A stretch of DNA of 64,000 bases, taken from Flavobacterium daemonense. Lineage in GTDB: Bacteria; Bacteroidota; Bacteroidia; Flavobacteriales; Flavobacteriaceae. Below, one piece after another: positions 18,354 through 26,955 of this stretch. The notes beneath the pieces are model-generated. The model saw only the letters and a program-made list of their open reading frames with translations. It was not told where the DNA came from and did no database searches. The stretch is from assembly GCF_007341385.1 (NCBI RefSeq), contig NZ_VJYD01000004.1:337518-401517 (forward strand). Direction: 5' to 3'. The translations under genes and the position numbers were made by a program. Numbering within the stretch: position 1 is the stretch's first letter; each line of letters opens with the position of its first letter.

Positions 18354-18433
18354 AAAAAATTGGTTCAATTTTTGTAATTATAACTGACAGCAAAAGTAAA
18401 TAATTAAAGACACTATAAAAAGCGAATTATTAA

Positions 18434-18464
18434 TTTGTGTGTTAATTAAAAGAATGTATATTTA
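18434..18464 (+). promoter_or_regulatory. Bacteroidota-type promoter of the DUF1573 gene
   Basis: TTTG at 18434-18437, a 19-bp spacer and TATATTTA at 18457-18464. It matches the -33/-7 consensus except for the final base, and lies 23 bp before ATG 18488. Confidence 0.72.
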
Positions 18465-18487
18465 CTTACAATTTAAAATAATTTCAA

Positions 18488-18868
18488 ATGAAAAATGTTG
18501 CCTCATTTATTGCAGTCGTATTGTTTAGCGCAATCGGTTATGCACAAAACGGCCCGAAAATTGAATTTTCGGCTCAGGACAATACGATTGATTATGGAAA
18601 AATTTCGAAAGGTGATAATGGAGTCCGCTCTTTTGAATTCACTAATACTGGCGATGCTCCGCTGTTAATTATTGGCGCAGAATCAACAGTTAGTTCGATT
18701 GTAGTTACTAAGCCAGCCGCTGCTATTGAGCCTGGAAAAAAAGGAAAAATTGATGTAAAATATAATATGGCTTCAGGGCCAATTCGTAAAACAATTACCG
18801 TTGAAACCAATGCTGTCAATTATCCTGACGGAAGGGTTGCCTTGAAAATCAAAGGTGAAGTTTTATAA
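18488..18868 (+). CDS. DUF1573 domain secreted protein
   Basis: 126-aa exported protein with a signal peptide ending AIGYAQ and a single Ig-like DUF1573 domain. Visible motifs are IDYGKISKGDNGVRSFEFTN, TGDAPLLI, PGKKGKIDVKYNM and a terminal VALKIKGEV. This fold is widespread in Bacteroidota and resembles an ASH/MSP beta-sandwich; its function is unknown. It has its own promoter and terminator, and no operon partner. Confidence 0.88.
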   Translation: MKNVASFIAVVLFSAIGYAQNGPKIEFSAQDNTIDYGKISKGDNGVRSFEFTNTGDAPLLIIGAESTVSSIVVTKPAAAIEPGKKGKIDVKYNMASGPIRKTITVETNAVNYPDGRVALKIKGEVL

Positions 18869-18890
18869 AAAATTAAAATCTCAAAATACA

Positions 18891-18922
18891 AAAAGCCGTT
18901 TCTGAATTTAGAAACGGCTTTT
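18891..18922. terminator. intrinsic terminator
   Basis: Perfect 12-bp arms AAAAGCCGTTTC (18891-18902) and GAAACGGCTTTT (18911-18922), 8-nt loop, then a T-run. It ends the DUF1573 gene. Confidence 0.9.
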
Positions 18923-18948
18923 TTATTTTTTTAATCGTTATAAGAATT

Positions 18949-18981
18949 AAACCCGACAGGTTTTTGAAACCTGTCGGGTTT
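18949..18981. repeat. 15-3-15 hairpin repeat, copy 2
   Basis: Same arms as the copy at 15513: AAACCCGACAGGTTT (18949-18963) and its complement (18967-18981), loop TTG. It lies between convergent genes and only 13 bp past the stop of the minus-strand lipoprotein gene. A separate terminator for the plus-strand gene is already present at 18891-18922. Confidence 0.95.
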
Positions 18982-18994
18982 GCATCAGAATATC

Positions 18995-19480
18995 TTATTT
19001 TTTATCAGCACATTCTGCGCTTTCGAATTTATATTTTACGCGATCAAAATCAATTGGCTTGTCTTTTACTAAATATGTAACTCCCATTGTAGTCTGCATC
19101 TCTCCTTTTCCTAAAATAAGCTGTTTGTCTCGTTTTAAAAACGCCATCGGATTTTTAAAAGTTTTGTTTTTATTGGTTACTTCAACAAAAGTATAGTCGG
19201 CAAATAAAGTATCTCCGTGAAATTCTCCTGCAATTTCTCCAGTCGTTTCTGTAGCTTGCGCCACTCTCATGTTCATATTACCTGATATTTTTCCGTTTTT
19301 CAGCGTATTCAATTTTAAATCAAGAGTATCTTTTTCATAAACTGCTCGATAACATTGCGTGCTTACAACTTTTTCGCCTTCGGCTTTTGCTGCTTCAATT
19401 TCTTTTTGTTTTTCTTCGTTTTTACAGCTTTGCAATCCAATGCAGGTAATAAGCAAACATGATAAGGCTATTTTTTTCAT
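18995..19480 (-). CDS. hypothetical lipoprotein
   Basis: 161-aa predicted lipoprotein with lipobox LQSC (Cys19), then a Lys/Glu-rich linker and a beta-rich domain (TLDLKLNTLKNGKISGNMNMR, GEIAGEFHGDTLFADYTF). The alternation of short strands and turns suggests a small beta-barrel of the NlpE-like or lipocalin-like type, but I see no family signature. It is bounded on both sides by identical 15-3-15 hairpins, so it is probably transcribed alone even though the OmpA gene 5' to it has the same orientation. Confidence 0.7.
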   Translation of the reverse strand: MKKIALSCLLITCIGLQSCKNEEKQKEIEAAKAEGEKVVSTQCYRAVYEKDTLDLKLNTLKNGKISGNMNMRVAQATETTGEIAGEFHGDTLFADYTFVEVTNKNKTFKNPMAFLKRDKQLILGKGEMQTTMGVTYLVKDKPIDFDRVKYKFESAECADKK

Positions 19481-19573
19481 AATTTGATATTTTATTTGAT
19501 ACGGTTATTTTATAAAATTAAATAAAAAAGAATTCAACAAAAAGTGTTTTGCTAAATATTGATCATAAAAAGT

Positions 19574-19606
19574 AAACCCGACAGGTTTTTGAAACCTGTC
19601 GGGTTT
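19574..19606. repeat. 15-3-15 hairpin repeat, copy 3
   Basis: Arms AAACCCGACAGGTTT (19574-19588) and complement (19592-19606), loop TTG, identical to copy 2. It lies 21 bp past the stop of the OmpA-family gene, again in a terminator position. Confidence 0.95.
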
Positions 19607-19627
19607 ATATAATGTTCCAAATCGTTT

Positions 19628-21769
19628 TTATAATTTCTTAATTACAAACTCAGATCTTCGGTTTAATTCGTGATCTTCTTCTGAGCAGGCATCATCAGTT
19701 TTGCATTTTATAATTGGCACCGATTCACCATAACCTTTAGCCGAAACTCTGCTTGCATTTATTCCCGACTGAATTATGAATTCTCTGGTAGAATTTGCTC
19801 TTTTTTGAGACAATTCTTCATTAAATTTAGCATTTCCTCGCGAGTCTGTATGAGAACCAATTTCGATTACCATTCCCGGATATTTGTTCATCAAAGCCAC
19901 AACTCTGCCTAAAACCACTTTTGATTCTTTTCGGATGTACCACATATTGTAATCAAAATAAATAGGATCGGTTTTGATGACCAATCGATCTTTATTGTCT
20001 TTTACAACATCTTTTTCCTGTTTTAAAATCTCGGTTTCTTTCTCTTTTTTCTTGATTTGTTCGGCTTTTATTTCGTCATCTTTGGCTTTTTTAGCCGCTT
20101 CATTTAAAGCAATAATCGCTAGTGCTTCTTTTTTCTTCTTTTCTTCCTCTAAAAGAAGTTCTTGTTTTCTTTTGTTTTCAGCAATTTGTTTCTCTTCGAG
20201 TTTTATTGCTTCTAAAGATTTAAGTGCCAATGAACCATCGTTGGTAACATTCCTAGTTTTATCGATTGTTAATGTTCTAGATTCATTGGTATATTTTTCT
20301 TTAAAAGCAACAATCGTATATGAATTTTCGCAGGCAACTGTAAAACTGAATTTCCCATCGGCCGAAGTTGTAATTGTATTTAAAGTCTTTTTATCAGCAT
20401 CTTGAAGCATTACAGTTGCATTTTCTAAAACTAATTTAGTATCAACATCTGTAATTGTTCCGGCGATAAACTGTTTACAATCTTCAACAATTAAATCTTT
20501 TGTTTCTTTAAATTGATAAATATCATCGCTTCCTTTTCCGCCATCACGATTTGATGCAAAAAAACCTTCTTTGGTATTGGCATCAATATTAAATGAAAAA
20601 TCATCCAAATTTGAATTTAAAGGCAAACCGATATTTACTGGTTCTGAATATTCATTTCCTTTAATTTCTGAAACAAAAACGTCAAGCGATCCGTAACCCA
20701 AATGCCCGTCTGAAGAAAAATAAAGTTTATTATCAGAAGACACAAAAGGAAATTGCTCTCTTTTATCCGTATTAATTTCTGGACCCAAATTTTTAGGTGT
20801 ATCAAATGCTCCTTTATTGATGTTTACCGAATAAATATCAAAAGAACCAACAGATCCCGGCATATCCGAAGAAAAATACAGTACTTTTTCATCTGCACTT
20901 AAAGCTGGATGCTCAACTGAATAATTTGGGCTGTTGAATGGAAGCGACACTATATTTGTCCATTTTCCGTCAACTAATTCGGCTTTGAAAATCTGCAGAT
21001 TCGATACTTTTTGATCGTTTGTTTTTCTTGTTTTATTTTTAGAATTATTACGCGTGAAATAAACCGTTTTGCCATCTTTTGTAAAAACAGCATTTGATTC
21101 GTGCATTCCCGTTTTTAATTCTTCTGCAAAATAAGTTACGTTTGGTTCGGGCGCATTTACATCACTTAAAGGAACCGAAACTAAGTTTAAATACGTTTCA
21201 TTGTCCCATTTGAATTTCTTGTCGAATAATCCTGGCTTCAATTTAACGGCTGCAAAAACCAAATTGTTTTTATACTTAACCGCTCCAAACTCCGAATTTG
21301 GTGTGTTTATTCCAAGATTTTTTATTTCGAATCGGTTACCAATTGCCGAAACATTCTCAAGCTCTTTCAGCTCTTTTTGAAAATAAACAGAATCTTTACT
21401 AGTCGTTGAAGACGCATAATATTTTTTCAGTGCTTCATTTGCATCATCATAACTATTTGTTGCTTTTAAAGTTTGAGCGTATCTAAAATAATATTCGCGA
21501 TTCAAATCTTTATTATAATTCTTAAGCAGCAATCTGTAATAACGCTGTGCTTTTACTAGATTATTAGTGTAATAATAAGAGTCTGCCAAGTTTTTAATGA
21601 CTTCCTGCGAAGGTTTTTCTTCGGCTAATTTTTCATATAAAGTTATGGCTTCGCTATAATAGGTCTTATCAAAAAAGCGTTTGGCTCTTGCCAATTCTTT
21701 ATCTTGGGCGTTTATAAATTGTATTGAAAATACGAATATAATAACAAGCAGTTTTTTCATATTTTTCAT
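19628..21769 (-). CDS. OmpA-family protein with TPR and PD40 repeats (PorE-like)
   Basis: 713-aa exported protein. Order: signal peptide, TPR-like helices (about 15-120), PD40/WD40-type propeller repeats (about 160-420; LYFSSDMPGSVGSFDIY, LYFSSDGHLGYGSLDVF), a carboxypeptidase-regulatory-like Ig domain (about 430-510; GTITDVDTKLVLENATV), a long Lys/Glu coiled-coil linker, and a C-terminal OmpA domain (IEIGSHTDSRGNAKFNEEL ... RANSTREF) that binds peptidoglycan. This is the PorE-type layout linked to the type IX secretion system. I place the start at ATG 21769, one base after the upstream stop; the earlier ATG at 21796 would overlap that gene. Third gene of the cargo-SprF-OmpA operon. Confidence 0.9.
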   Translation of the reverse strand: MKNMKKLLVIIFVFSIQFINAQDKELARAKRFFDKTYYSEAITLYEKLAEEKPSQEVIKNLADSYYYTNNLVKAQRYYRLLLKNYNKDLNREYYFRYAQTLKATNSYDDANEALKKYYASSTTSKDSVYFQKELKELENVSAIGNRFEIKNLGINTPNSEFGAVKYKNNLVFAAVKLKPGLFDKKFKWDNETYLNLVSVPLSDVNAPEPNVTYFAEELKTGMHESNAVFTKDGKTVYFTRNNSKNKTRKTNDQKVSNLQIFKAELVDGKWTNIVSLPFNSPNYSVEHPALSADEKVLYFSSDMPGSVGSFDIYSVNINKGAFDTPKNLGPEINTDKREQFPFVSSDNKLYFSSDGHLGYGSLDVFVSEIKGNEYSEPVNIGLPLNSNLDDFSFNIDANTKEGFFASNRDGGKGSDDIYQFKETKDLIVEDCKQFIAGTITDVDTKLVLENATVMLQDADKKTLNTITTSADGKFSFTVACENSYTIVAFKEKYTNESRTLTIDKTRNVTNDGSLALKSLEAIKLEEKQIAENKRKQELLLEEEKKKKEALAIIALNEAAKKAKDDEIKAEQIKKKEKETEILKQEKDVVKDNKDRLVIKTDPIYFDYNMWYIRKESKVVLGRVVALMNKYPGMVIEIGSHTDSRGNAKFNEELSQKRANSTREFIIQSGINASRVSAKGYGESVPIIKCKTDDACSEEDHELNRRSEFVIKKL

Positions 21770-21770
21770 T

Positions 21771-22700
21771 TTAAAAGAATCTAGGTGATTTATCATATCC
21801 TTTTCCTAATAAATCTAAATCGAACAGAAGCATAATTTCATGCGTCCCAGAATTAAACTGACCTAAATTTGAAAGTGTATAATCGTAGGCATAACCCACT
21901 CTAAGCGATGGCGTAACATTAAAATTAAATAAAGCACTCACCGAATCATCGATTCTATAAGCTGCACCAAATTCGAACTTTTCGTTGTACAAAACATTTG
22001 CAGTCAAATCAATAGACATAGGAGCCGCTTTTACAAATCTTGTCATAAAAGCTGGTTTCAACTTTAAATTATTGTTGATTTGAAAAACATAACCTCCGGT
22101 GAAAAACATATGAATTTCTTCTGCACCAAAAGCATTAACACCTGATTTTTCTTCGATATATTTCGACTTAATTAAATTAGGAGCCGAAAATCCGACATAT
22201 AAATTATCTCTAAAATAATAAGCACCAACACCAATATTAGGTTTTGTAGCATTTATGTTTTGCGAAAAAGCAAAATCAGTTGCAGGATCGCTGAATTTGA
22301 ACCCGTTGAAGTTTGTCTGCATTGATGACACTCCTGCTTTTAAACCTAGCGATAGTTTATTGTTTCCGCCTAAGTTCAATACATAAGCAAAATCAGCATA
22401 AATATTATTTTCTTTTTTTGCTCCATCTCCAATATCATCAGAAATAAAGGAAAGACCAACTTCAACTTTTTCAGATAAAGCAGTATGTCCAAAAAATGTA
22501 AATGTCTTTGGCGCTCCTACTGCCCCAACCCATTGTGTTCTATATAGCCCTCCAAAATTCATCATCAAAGGAGTTCCAGTTGCATAAGCCGGATTTACCA
22601 CACTCATATTATACATATAATGCGTGTATTCAGGATCCTGCTGCGCTGAAACAGTCGTAAAGCAAAAGAGAAAAGTTATAAAGAGTATTATTTTTTTCAT
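21771..22700 (-). CDS. PorP/SprF family type IX secretion membrane protein
   Basis: Outer-membrane beta-barrel of the PorP/SprF family, 309 aa from ATG 22700 (MKKIILFITF; in-frame ATGs also at 22709 and 22724). The signal peptide ends TVSAQ and is followed by the family hallmark QDPEYTHYMYNMSVVNPAYAT and GLYRTQWVGAVGAPKTF. Repeated strands end in a DLDLLGKG tail. In Flavobacterium johnsoniae, SprF-like partners are needed for secretion of cargo with a type-B C-terminal domain. Here the cargo gene lies directly upstream (31 nt) and an OmpA/PorE-like gene directly downstream (1 nt). Confidence 0.93.
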   Translation of the reverse strand: MKKIILFITFLFCFTTVSAQQDPEYTHYMYNMSVVNPAYATGTPLMMNFGGLYRTQWVGAVGAPKTFTFFGHTALSEKVEVGLSFISDDIGDGAKKENNIYADFAYVLNLGGNNKLSLGLKAGVSSMQTNFNGFKFSDPATDFAFSQNINATKPNIGVGAYYFRDNLYVGFSAPNLIKSKYIEEKSGVNAFGAEEIHMFFTGGYVFQINNNLKLKPAFMTRFVKAAPMSIDLTANVLYNEKFEFGAAYRIDDSVSALFNFNVTPSLRVGYAYDYTLSNLGQFNSGTHEIMLLFDLDLLGKGYDKSPRFF

Positions 22701-22731
22701 TTGAATCATTTTAAAATATTGCAAAATGGAA

Positions 22732-25359
22732 TTATCGGTTTAAATAAAGGCGTCCTTGTATTGGCGGTTTATTGCCTTTATTAAACTGGAGTGTGTAAAA
22801 ATAAACTCCGTTTGGCGCTATTCCATGAGCAAATCCGTCTGTTTGCCAGTTGGTTCCATCCCAGCCTGCTTTGTCTTTAAATCCTTCATACATTCTATTT
22901 CCATATCTATTGAAAATTTGCAGATAATAGTCCGGAAATAAAAAGTCAATATTAGGTATTACAAAAGTGTCGTTTACGCCATCACCATTTGGAGAAAATC
23001 CGTCAGGAATAAAAAAGTCAGGCGGAACGACGTCGCAATCTGTTAGTGAAACTACAACTTCAAGACTATCGTAAGAGAGACAATTTTCGGTTGTCGAAAA
23101 ATCAAACCCATAATATTTCTTTTGATCAACTAAAGGCGTTGACGCAGGCAAAAGGTATCCGTTTTTAGGCGCATCATACCAAACCACAGACGATGGCACA
23201 TTTGTATTATTTGATAAATCAGCAATTGTTGGAGCGTTTAAACCACAAAAATTCTGGCCATTTGTATTTAATTCAGGAGCAGGCGTGTCTCTTATGATAA
23301 CCTTAAACATTGTTGCTGTCGAAGTACATGATAATGTCGTTTCGGTAACATAGTAGGTTTCACTTTTAAGCACATAAGTATTAGCGAGGGGCGTTGTCAA
23401 TGTTGGTGAATTATACCACTTAAACTGTGTTCCGTTTGGTACCAAATTACCAATTGTAGCATTCTCCGACTTACAAAAAGACTGATCTGACACTGTTGGC
23501 GCAACCGGAATCGGATTTATAGAAAATATTGCTGCTGTACCATTTACGGCTATTTCGCAACCCGTAATATTATTTTTCAAATTAGAAACCGTAATTGTTG
23601 TTGAACCCGTATTTGCAAGCAAAGCAGCAGGAATAACAAAACTTGCATTACCGCTCACAGGTTTCAAAACAACCATTTGTACAGTTGCAACATTTGCACC
23701 GGAAAGTGAATATGACACCGTAACATCAGTTAAGGTTCCTAATCCTGAAACTGAAGCCGTAACAGCGCTTCCAAAACATACTGTTGTGGCTTGTATTCTG
23801 ACATTTGAAGCGTTAGGTAAAGGATTCACAACAATAGTTCCCTGCACATTGGCGTTATTTGTACAGCCCGAAATTGTATGAGTAATCTTAACAATTTGAA
23901 TCGTTCCATTTCCGCTTTGAGCGTTTAGAATGGCTGGTACTGAAAATGTTGCATTTCCGCCAGCAAAAGTGGCTGTCGCGGTTTGCGATGATGCATTATT
24001 GACACCCGAAATATTATAAAGAATGGTATATGTTCCATCTACAATCTTTACAGCATCAGTTATATTAACTGGAGTATCAGTATTTTGACAAGTATTTACA
24101 GGCGTAATTTTTGCACCTGCCAAATCGGGAATTGGGAATATATTTACAACTTCTGAAAGATTAAAAATGTTTTGGCAAGCTCTTTCACTATTTGTCGCAT
24201 AAAGATTTGTAATAACGACATTGTAGCTGCCCACTTTCTGAAAATATTCTGATTTTAATGGAAAAACGAAAACACCATTAATAAAGTTTCCCGGTAAAGT
24301 TTCACTTCCGCCATTTGGACCAGAAACAGTGAATGATACATTGTAATCGCCATTAGGGATTACGGCAGGCCCTTTTGTAATAGTTGCCGTATAAGTTGCC
24401 GTAGGTATTTCGGTTTCGCAGATATTATTGGCGTCGATTTTAAGTTTTGCTCCGGTAAAATCGAGTTTTTGTTCTAAGGTAATTCGAACAGTTGTAGCTA
24501 CATCTGAACATATTGGATTTTTGGATTTAACGGTATAAGTAAAAAAATAATTTCCTAAGCCGCGCGTATTATAAATTCTTTGAACATTAACATTATGATC
24601 TCCCACAAATGTCAACTCGCCAGTATTATTGACATCTGTCCATGTTCCTCCTGGGTCTTGATTCGAAAGCAAATTATTTAAATCATAATCGGTATAACCC
24701 GTCAAACCGTCGGTCGCACATAATCCTAAATTAGAACCTTTTCCTGATTTTGGTGCTTTAAAAATTGTTACTACTGCCGTTGATGACATTGCGGAACATG
24801 TACCTATTGCGGGCATGGTATAAGTGTATTGAAAAGTTCCTTCGGTATCCGTAACATTTATAACTGGATCTACATATTGATTTGTGGTATCGTTGTGCCA
24901 CTTCCCGTTTGATTGAGGTCCTAAATATAATCCGTTGAAAGCAGAAAAAAGATTAAACTGTTGCACAGCACTACACACAGAAACATTTGGAGAAGTTACT
25001 CCAGAATAGCCGCCAATTGTCACAGTAACAATAGCCTCATTATCACGGCAAAGCCCAATTCCATCAACTGTATAAAGATATCTAAACTTTCCGCTTTGTG
25101 TAATCAACTGTGCATTTAAAATTCCCGTATCAGAATCTAAGCCACCAGAACCATCAAGATCTGTCCAAACACCTCCCGAAAGCGGAGATCCTGTCAATTG
25201 CGCAAATAAGTTGATTGTTTTACTGCTCGCCGCCGGAATATCGCAAACCGTCAACGCTCCATCATCACCTGCACATTGCGCGTAAATAGTATTAGGGATT
25301 ACCAATAAAAAAAGAAAAAAGAGACTAATTCTTAGGAAATTAATGTAATTTTTGACCAT
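22732..25359 (-). CDS. T9SS cargo with type-B gliding-motility C-terminal domain
   Basis: 875-aa secreted adhesin-like protein. Signal peptide ends NTIYAQ. Residues about 30-290 hold three Cys-containing modules around GGVWTDLDGSG, GKWHND and GGTWTDVNNTG. Residues 300-620 are Ig-like repeats with N..C..A.I...V.G motifs, followed by Ig-like segments. The last 90 residues form the type-B sorting domain (FFIPDGFSPNGDGVNDTF, YYLQIFNRYGNRMYEG, GWDGTNW, NGVYFYTLQF), ending GRLYLNR. It is predicted to cross the outer membrane through the type IX system with the adjacent SprF-like protein. The ligand is unknown, and no enzymatic domain is visible. Confidence 0.93.
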   Translation of the reverse strand: MVKNYINFLRISLFFLFLLVIPNTIYAQCAGDDGALTVCDIPAASSKTINLFAQLTGSPLSGGVWTDLDGSGGLDSDTGILNAQLITQSGKFRYLYTVDGIGLCRDNEAIVTVTIGGYSGVTSPNVSVCSAVQQFNLFSAFNGLYLGPQSNGKWHNDTTNQYVDPVINVTDTEGTFQYTYTMPAIGTCSAMSSTAVVTIFKAPKSGKGSNLGLCATDGLTGYTDYDLNNLLSNQDPGGTWTDVNNTGELTFVGDHNVNVQRIYNTRGLGNYFFTYTVKSKNPICSDVATTVRITLEQKLDFTGAKLKIDANNICETEIPTATYTATITKGPAVIPNGDYNVSFTVSGPNGGSETLPGNFINGVFVFPLKSEYFQKVGSYNVVITNLYATNSERACQNIFNLSEVVNIFPIPDLAGAKITPVNTCQNTDTPVNITDAVKIVDGTYTILYNISGVNNASSQTATATFAGGNATFSVPAILNAQSGNGTIQIVKITHTISGCTNNANVQGTIVVNPLPNASNVRIQATTVCFGSAVTASVSGLGTLTDVTVSYSLSGANVATVQMVVLKPVSGNASFVIPAALLANTGSTTITVSNLKNNITGCEIAVNGTAAIFSINPIPVAPTVSDQSFCKSENATIGNLVPNGTQFKWYNSPTLTTPLANTYVLKSETYYVTETTLSCTSTATMFKVIIRDTPAPELNTNGQNFCGLNAPTIADLSNNTNVPSSVVWYDAPKNGYLLPASTPLVDQKKYYGFDFSTTENCLSYDSLEVVVSLTDCDVVPPDFFIPDGFSPNGDGVNDTFVIPNIDFLFPDYYLQIFNRYGNRMYEGFKDKAGWDGTNWQTDGFAHGIAPNGVYFYTLQFNKGNKPPIQGRLYLNR

Positions 25360-25506
25360 AAATTTGTTTTTGGCTAAACATTATAATTTGAGGCAATATG
25401 AAAAGAATAAAACAATTTAACAATTATTTTATCACAAATTTACACTTGCGTTTCAAAAATAGTGATTCTATTGTTTATGACCCAAAAAACTTTCTAAAAT
25501 GTCTTA

Positions 25507-26832
25507 TTAAAGTTCGTCCTCAAGTTTAAATCTAAACTTAAGTATCAAGCTGTTGCGCTCTACTTCAAGCGTTATCCAGACATCATCCTCCGATTTTAAA
25601 AGATTATTTATTTGCTGCAAAGAATATTTGTATGGAACCGCGTTATTTATGCTGACAATTATATCGCCTTTTTGCAGACCACATTTTTCAGCTGCAGAAT
25701 TTTTACGAATGTTTACAATCTCGTAAACTGGTTTCAATGAAAATTTATATTTGAAATTATCATCTTTTTTGCCTTCATAATTTACATCAGATAGTGAATT
25801 TGCGACTTGTACAGTCTCTAGATGCACCGTTTCCTGAACCCACTGCAATCCGTTGTGTTGTACCGTTATACCACTTTTATTGTAAGTAAATGGTTCAGAG
25901 AATTTACTATTTTTTTTGAGGTAAAGTTTCTGATTTGCATAATCTAAAACTACTGTAAAGCGTTTTAAAACCTCACCTCCTATAGAACCGATACGTCCTG
26001 GAACCATCTTCACATTTCGAATGGAAGTGGAATCAGGAAAGGAAACAATCGGGTTTTTAAAATCAAATTCGTCAACAGAAAATTTAGCAATTTTAGCACG
26101 ATGCCCTTCAATATCACCACTAAAGCCTTTTCCTAAAAAGTCGGGGAAATTTTTCTTAGGCAACTTGATTTTATCATTTTGAAAAATCCAAAAAGCATCA
26201 CTGTTGCCAATGTCAATGAGCAGTTTGGCGGGAACTTCAACACTATCAACAACAGCTTTTGTTGTAATATAAGGCTTGGATCGTTCTATAGAAATTGGAA
26301 TTTCTTTAAATTTTTTATCTAATTTTTCTCTAACCTGATTATTATTCTGATAAACATATACTTTTTTCTTTGCGTAATTGATTTCAACTAAATTATTTCT
26401 GAAAAACTTGTATCCAATAATACCATTTACAGGAATCCCAATATGTGACGACAAATTAAAACTCTGATCTAAAATAATATAAACCAAATGATTGCTGGAT
26501 TTTATTCCATGCGTTTCTAAAATATTGTTAGTCGATTTCAGTCCTTCAATTTCCTCTTCGCTTCCTAAACCTCTCAATTTGACTTTTACGACATTATTAA
26601 AACTGACTCCCTTTTGCTCTTCCATACTAAACAAAATGGTTTCTTCTACACCTGAATCCAATAGGAAATTCAATTCTACTCCGTTTACTTTTATCGGAAT
26701 AAAAACAAGGTTATTTATCAGTTTAAATGGGATTGTGACCTTAGTGGTGTGACCCTGAATCAAAAAATCATCTTGAGCCCAAATGTTAAAAGATGCCAAA
26801 AGCCCAAAAAACAACATGAAATATTTTTTCAT
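25507..26832 (-). CDS. retropepsin-like aspartyl protease with PDZ domain
   Basis: 441-aa exported protein from ATG 26832 (MKKYFMLFFGLLASFNIWAQ; an ATG at 26847 adds five residues). The signal peptide is followed by an aspartyl-protease-like fold. The first catalytic-type motif is LNFLLDSGVEETI, and the second lobe has LLIDIGNSDAFWI, where a T/S is replaced by I (DIG). A C-terminal PDZ domain covers about residues 355-440 (SAAEKCGLQKGDIIVSINN). This arrangement is common in Bacteroidota and is presumed periplasmic. Proteolytic activity is inferred, not shown, and the second DIG motif leaves it open. It is divergent from the aminotransferase. Confidence 0.85.
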   Translation of the reverse strand: MKKYFMLFFGLLASFNIWAQDDFLIQGHTTKVTIPFKLINNLVFIPIKVNGVELNFLLDSGVEETILFSMEEQKGVSFNNVVKVKLRGLGSEEEIEGLKSTNNILETHGIKSSNHLVYIILDQSFNLSSHIGIPVNGIIGYKFFRNNLVEINYAKKKVYVYQNNNQVREKLDKKFKEIPISIERSKPYITTKAVVDSVEVPAKLLIDIGNSDAFWIFQNDKIKLPKKNFPDFLGKGFSGDIEGHRAKIAKFSVDEFDFKNPIVSFPDSTSIRNVKMVPGRIGSIGGEVLKRFTVVLDYANQKLYLKKNSKFSEPFTYNKSGITVQHNGLQWVQETVHLETVQVANSLSDVNYEGKKDDNFKYKFSLKPVYEIVNIRKNSAAEKCGLQKGDIIVSINNAVPYKYSLQQINNLLKSEDDVWITLEVERNSLILKFRFKLEDEL

Positions 26833-26955
26833 TGCTAATATTTTCATATAAAATTAATAAAAATATTGATAATTGTTACATTTCACTAAGACCTCATAAT
26901 GTTTACGTTAAATTGGAAAAAAAAATGCAAATTTGCACTTCAATAATTTATACTC

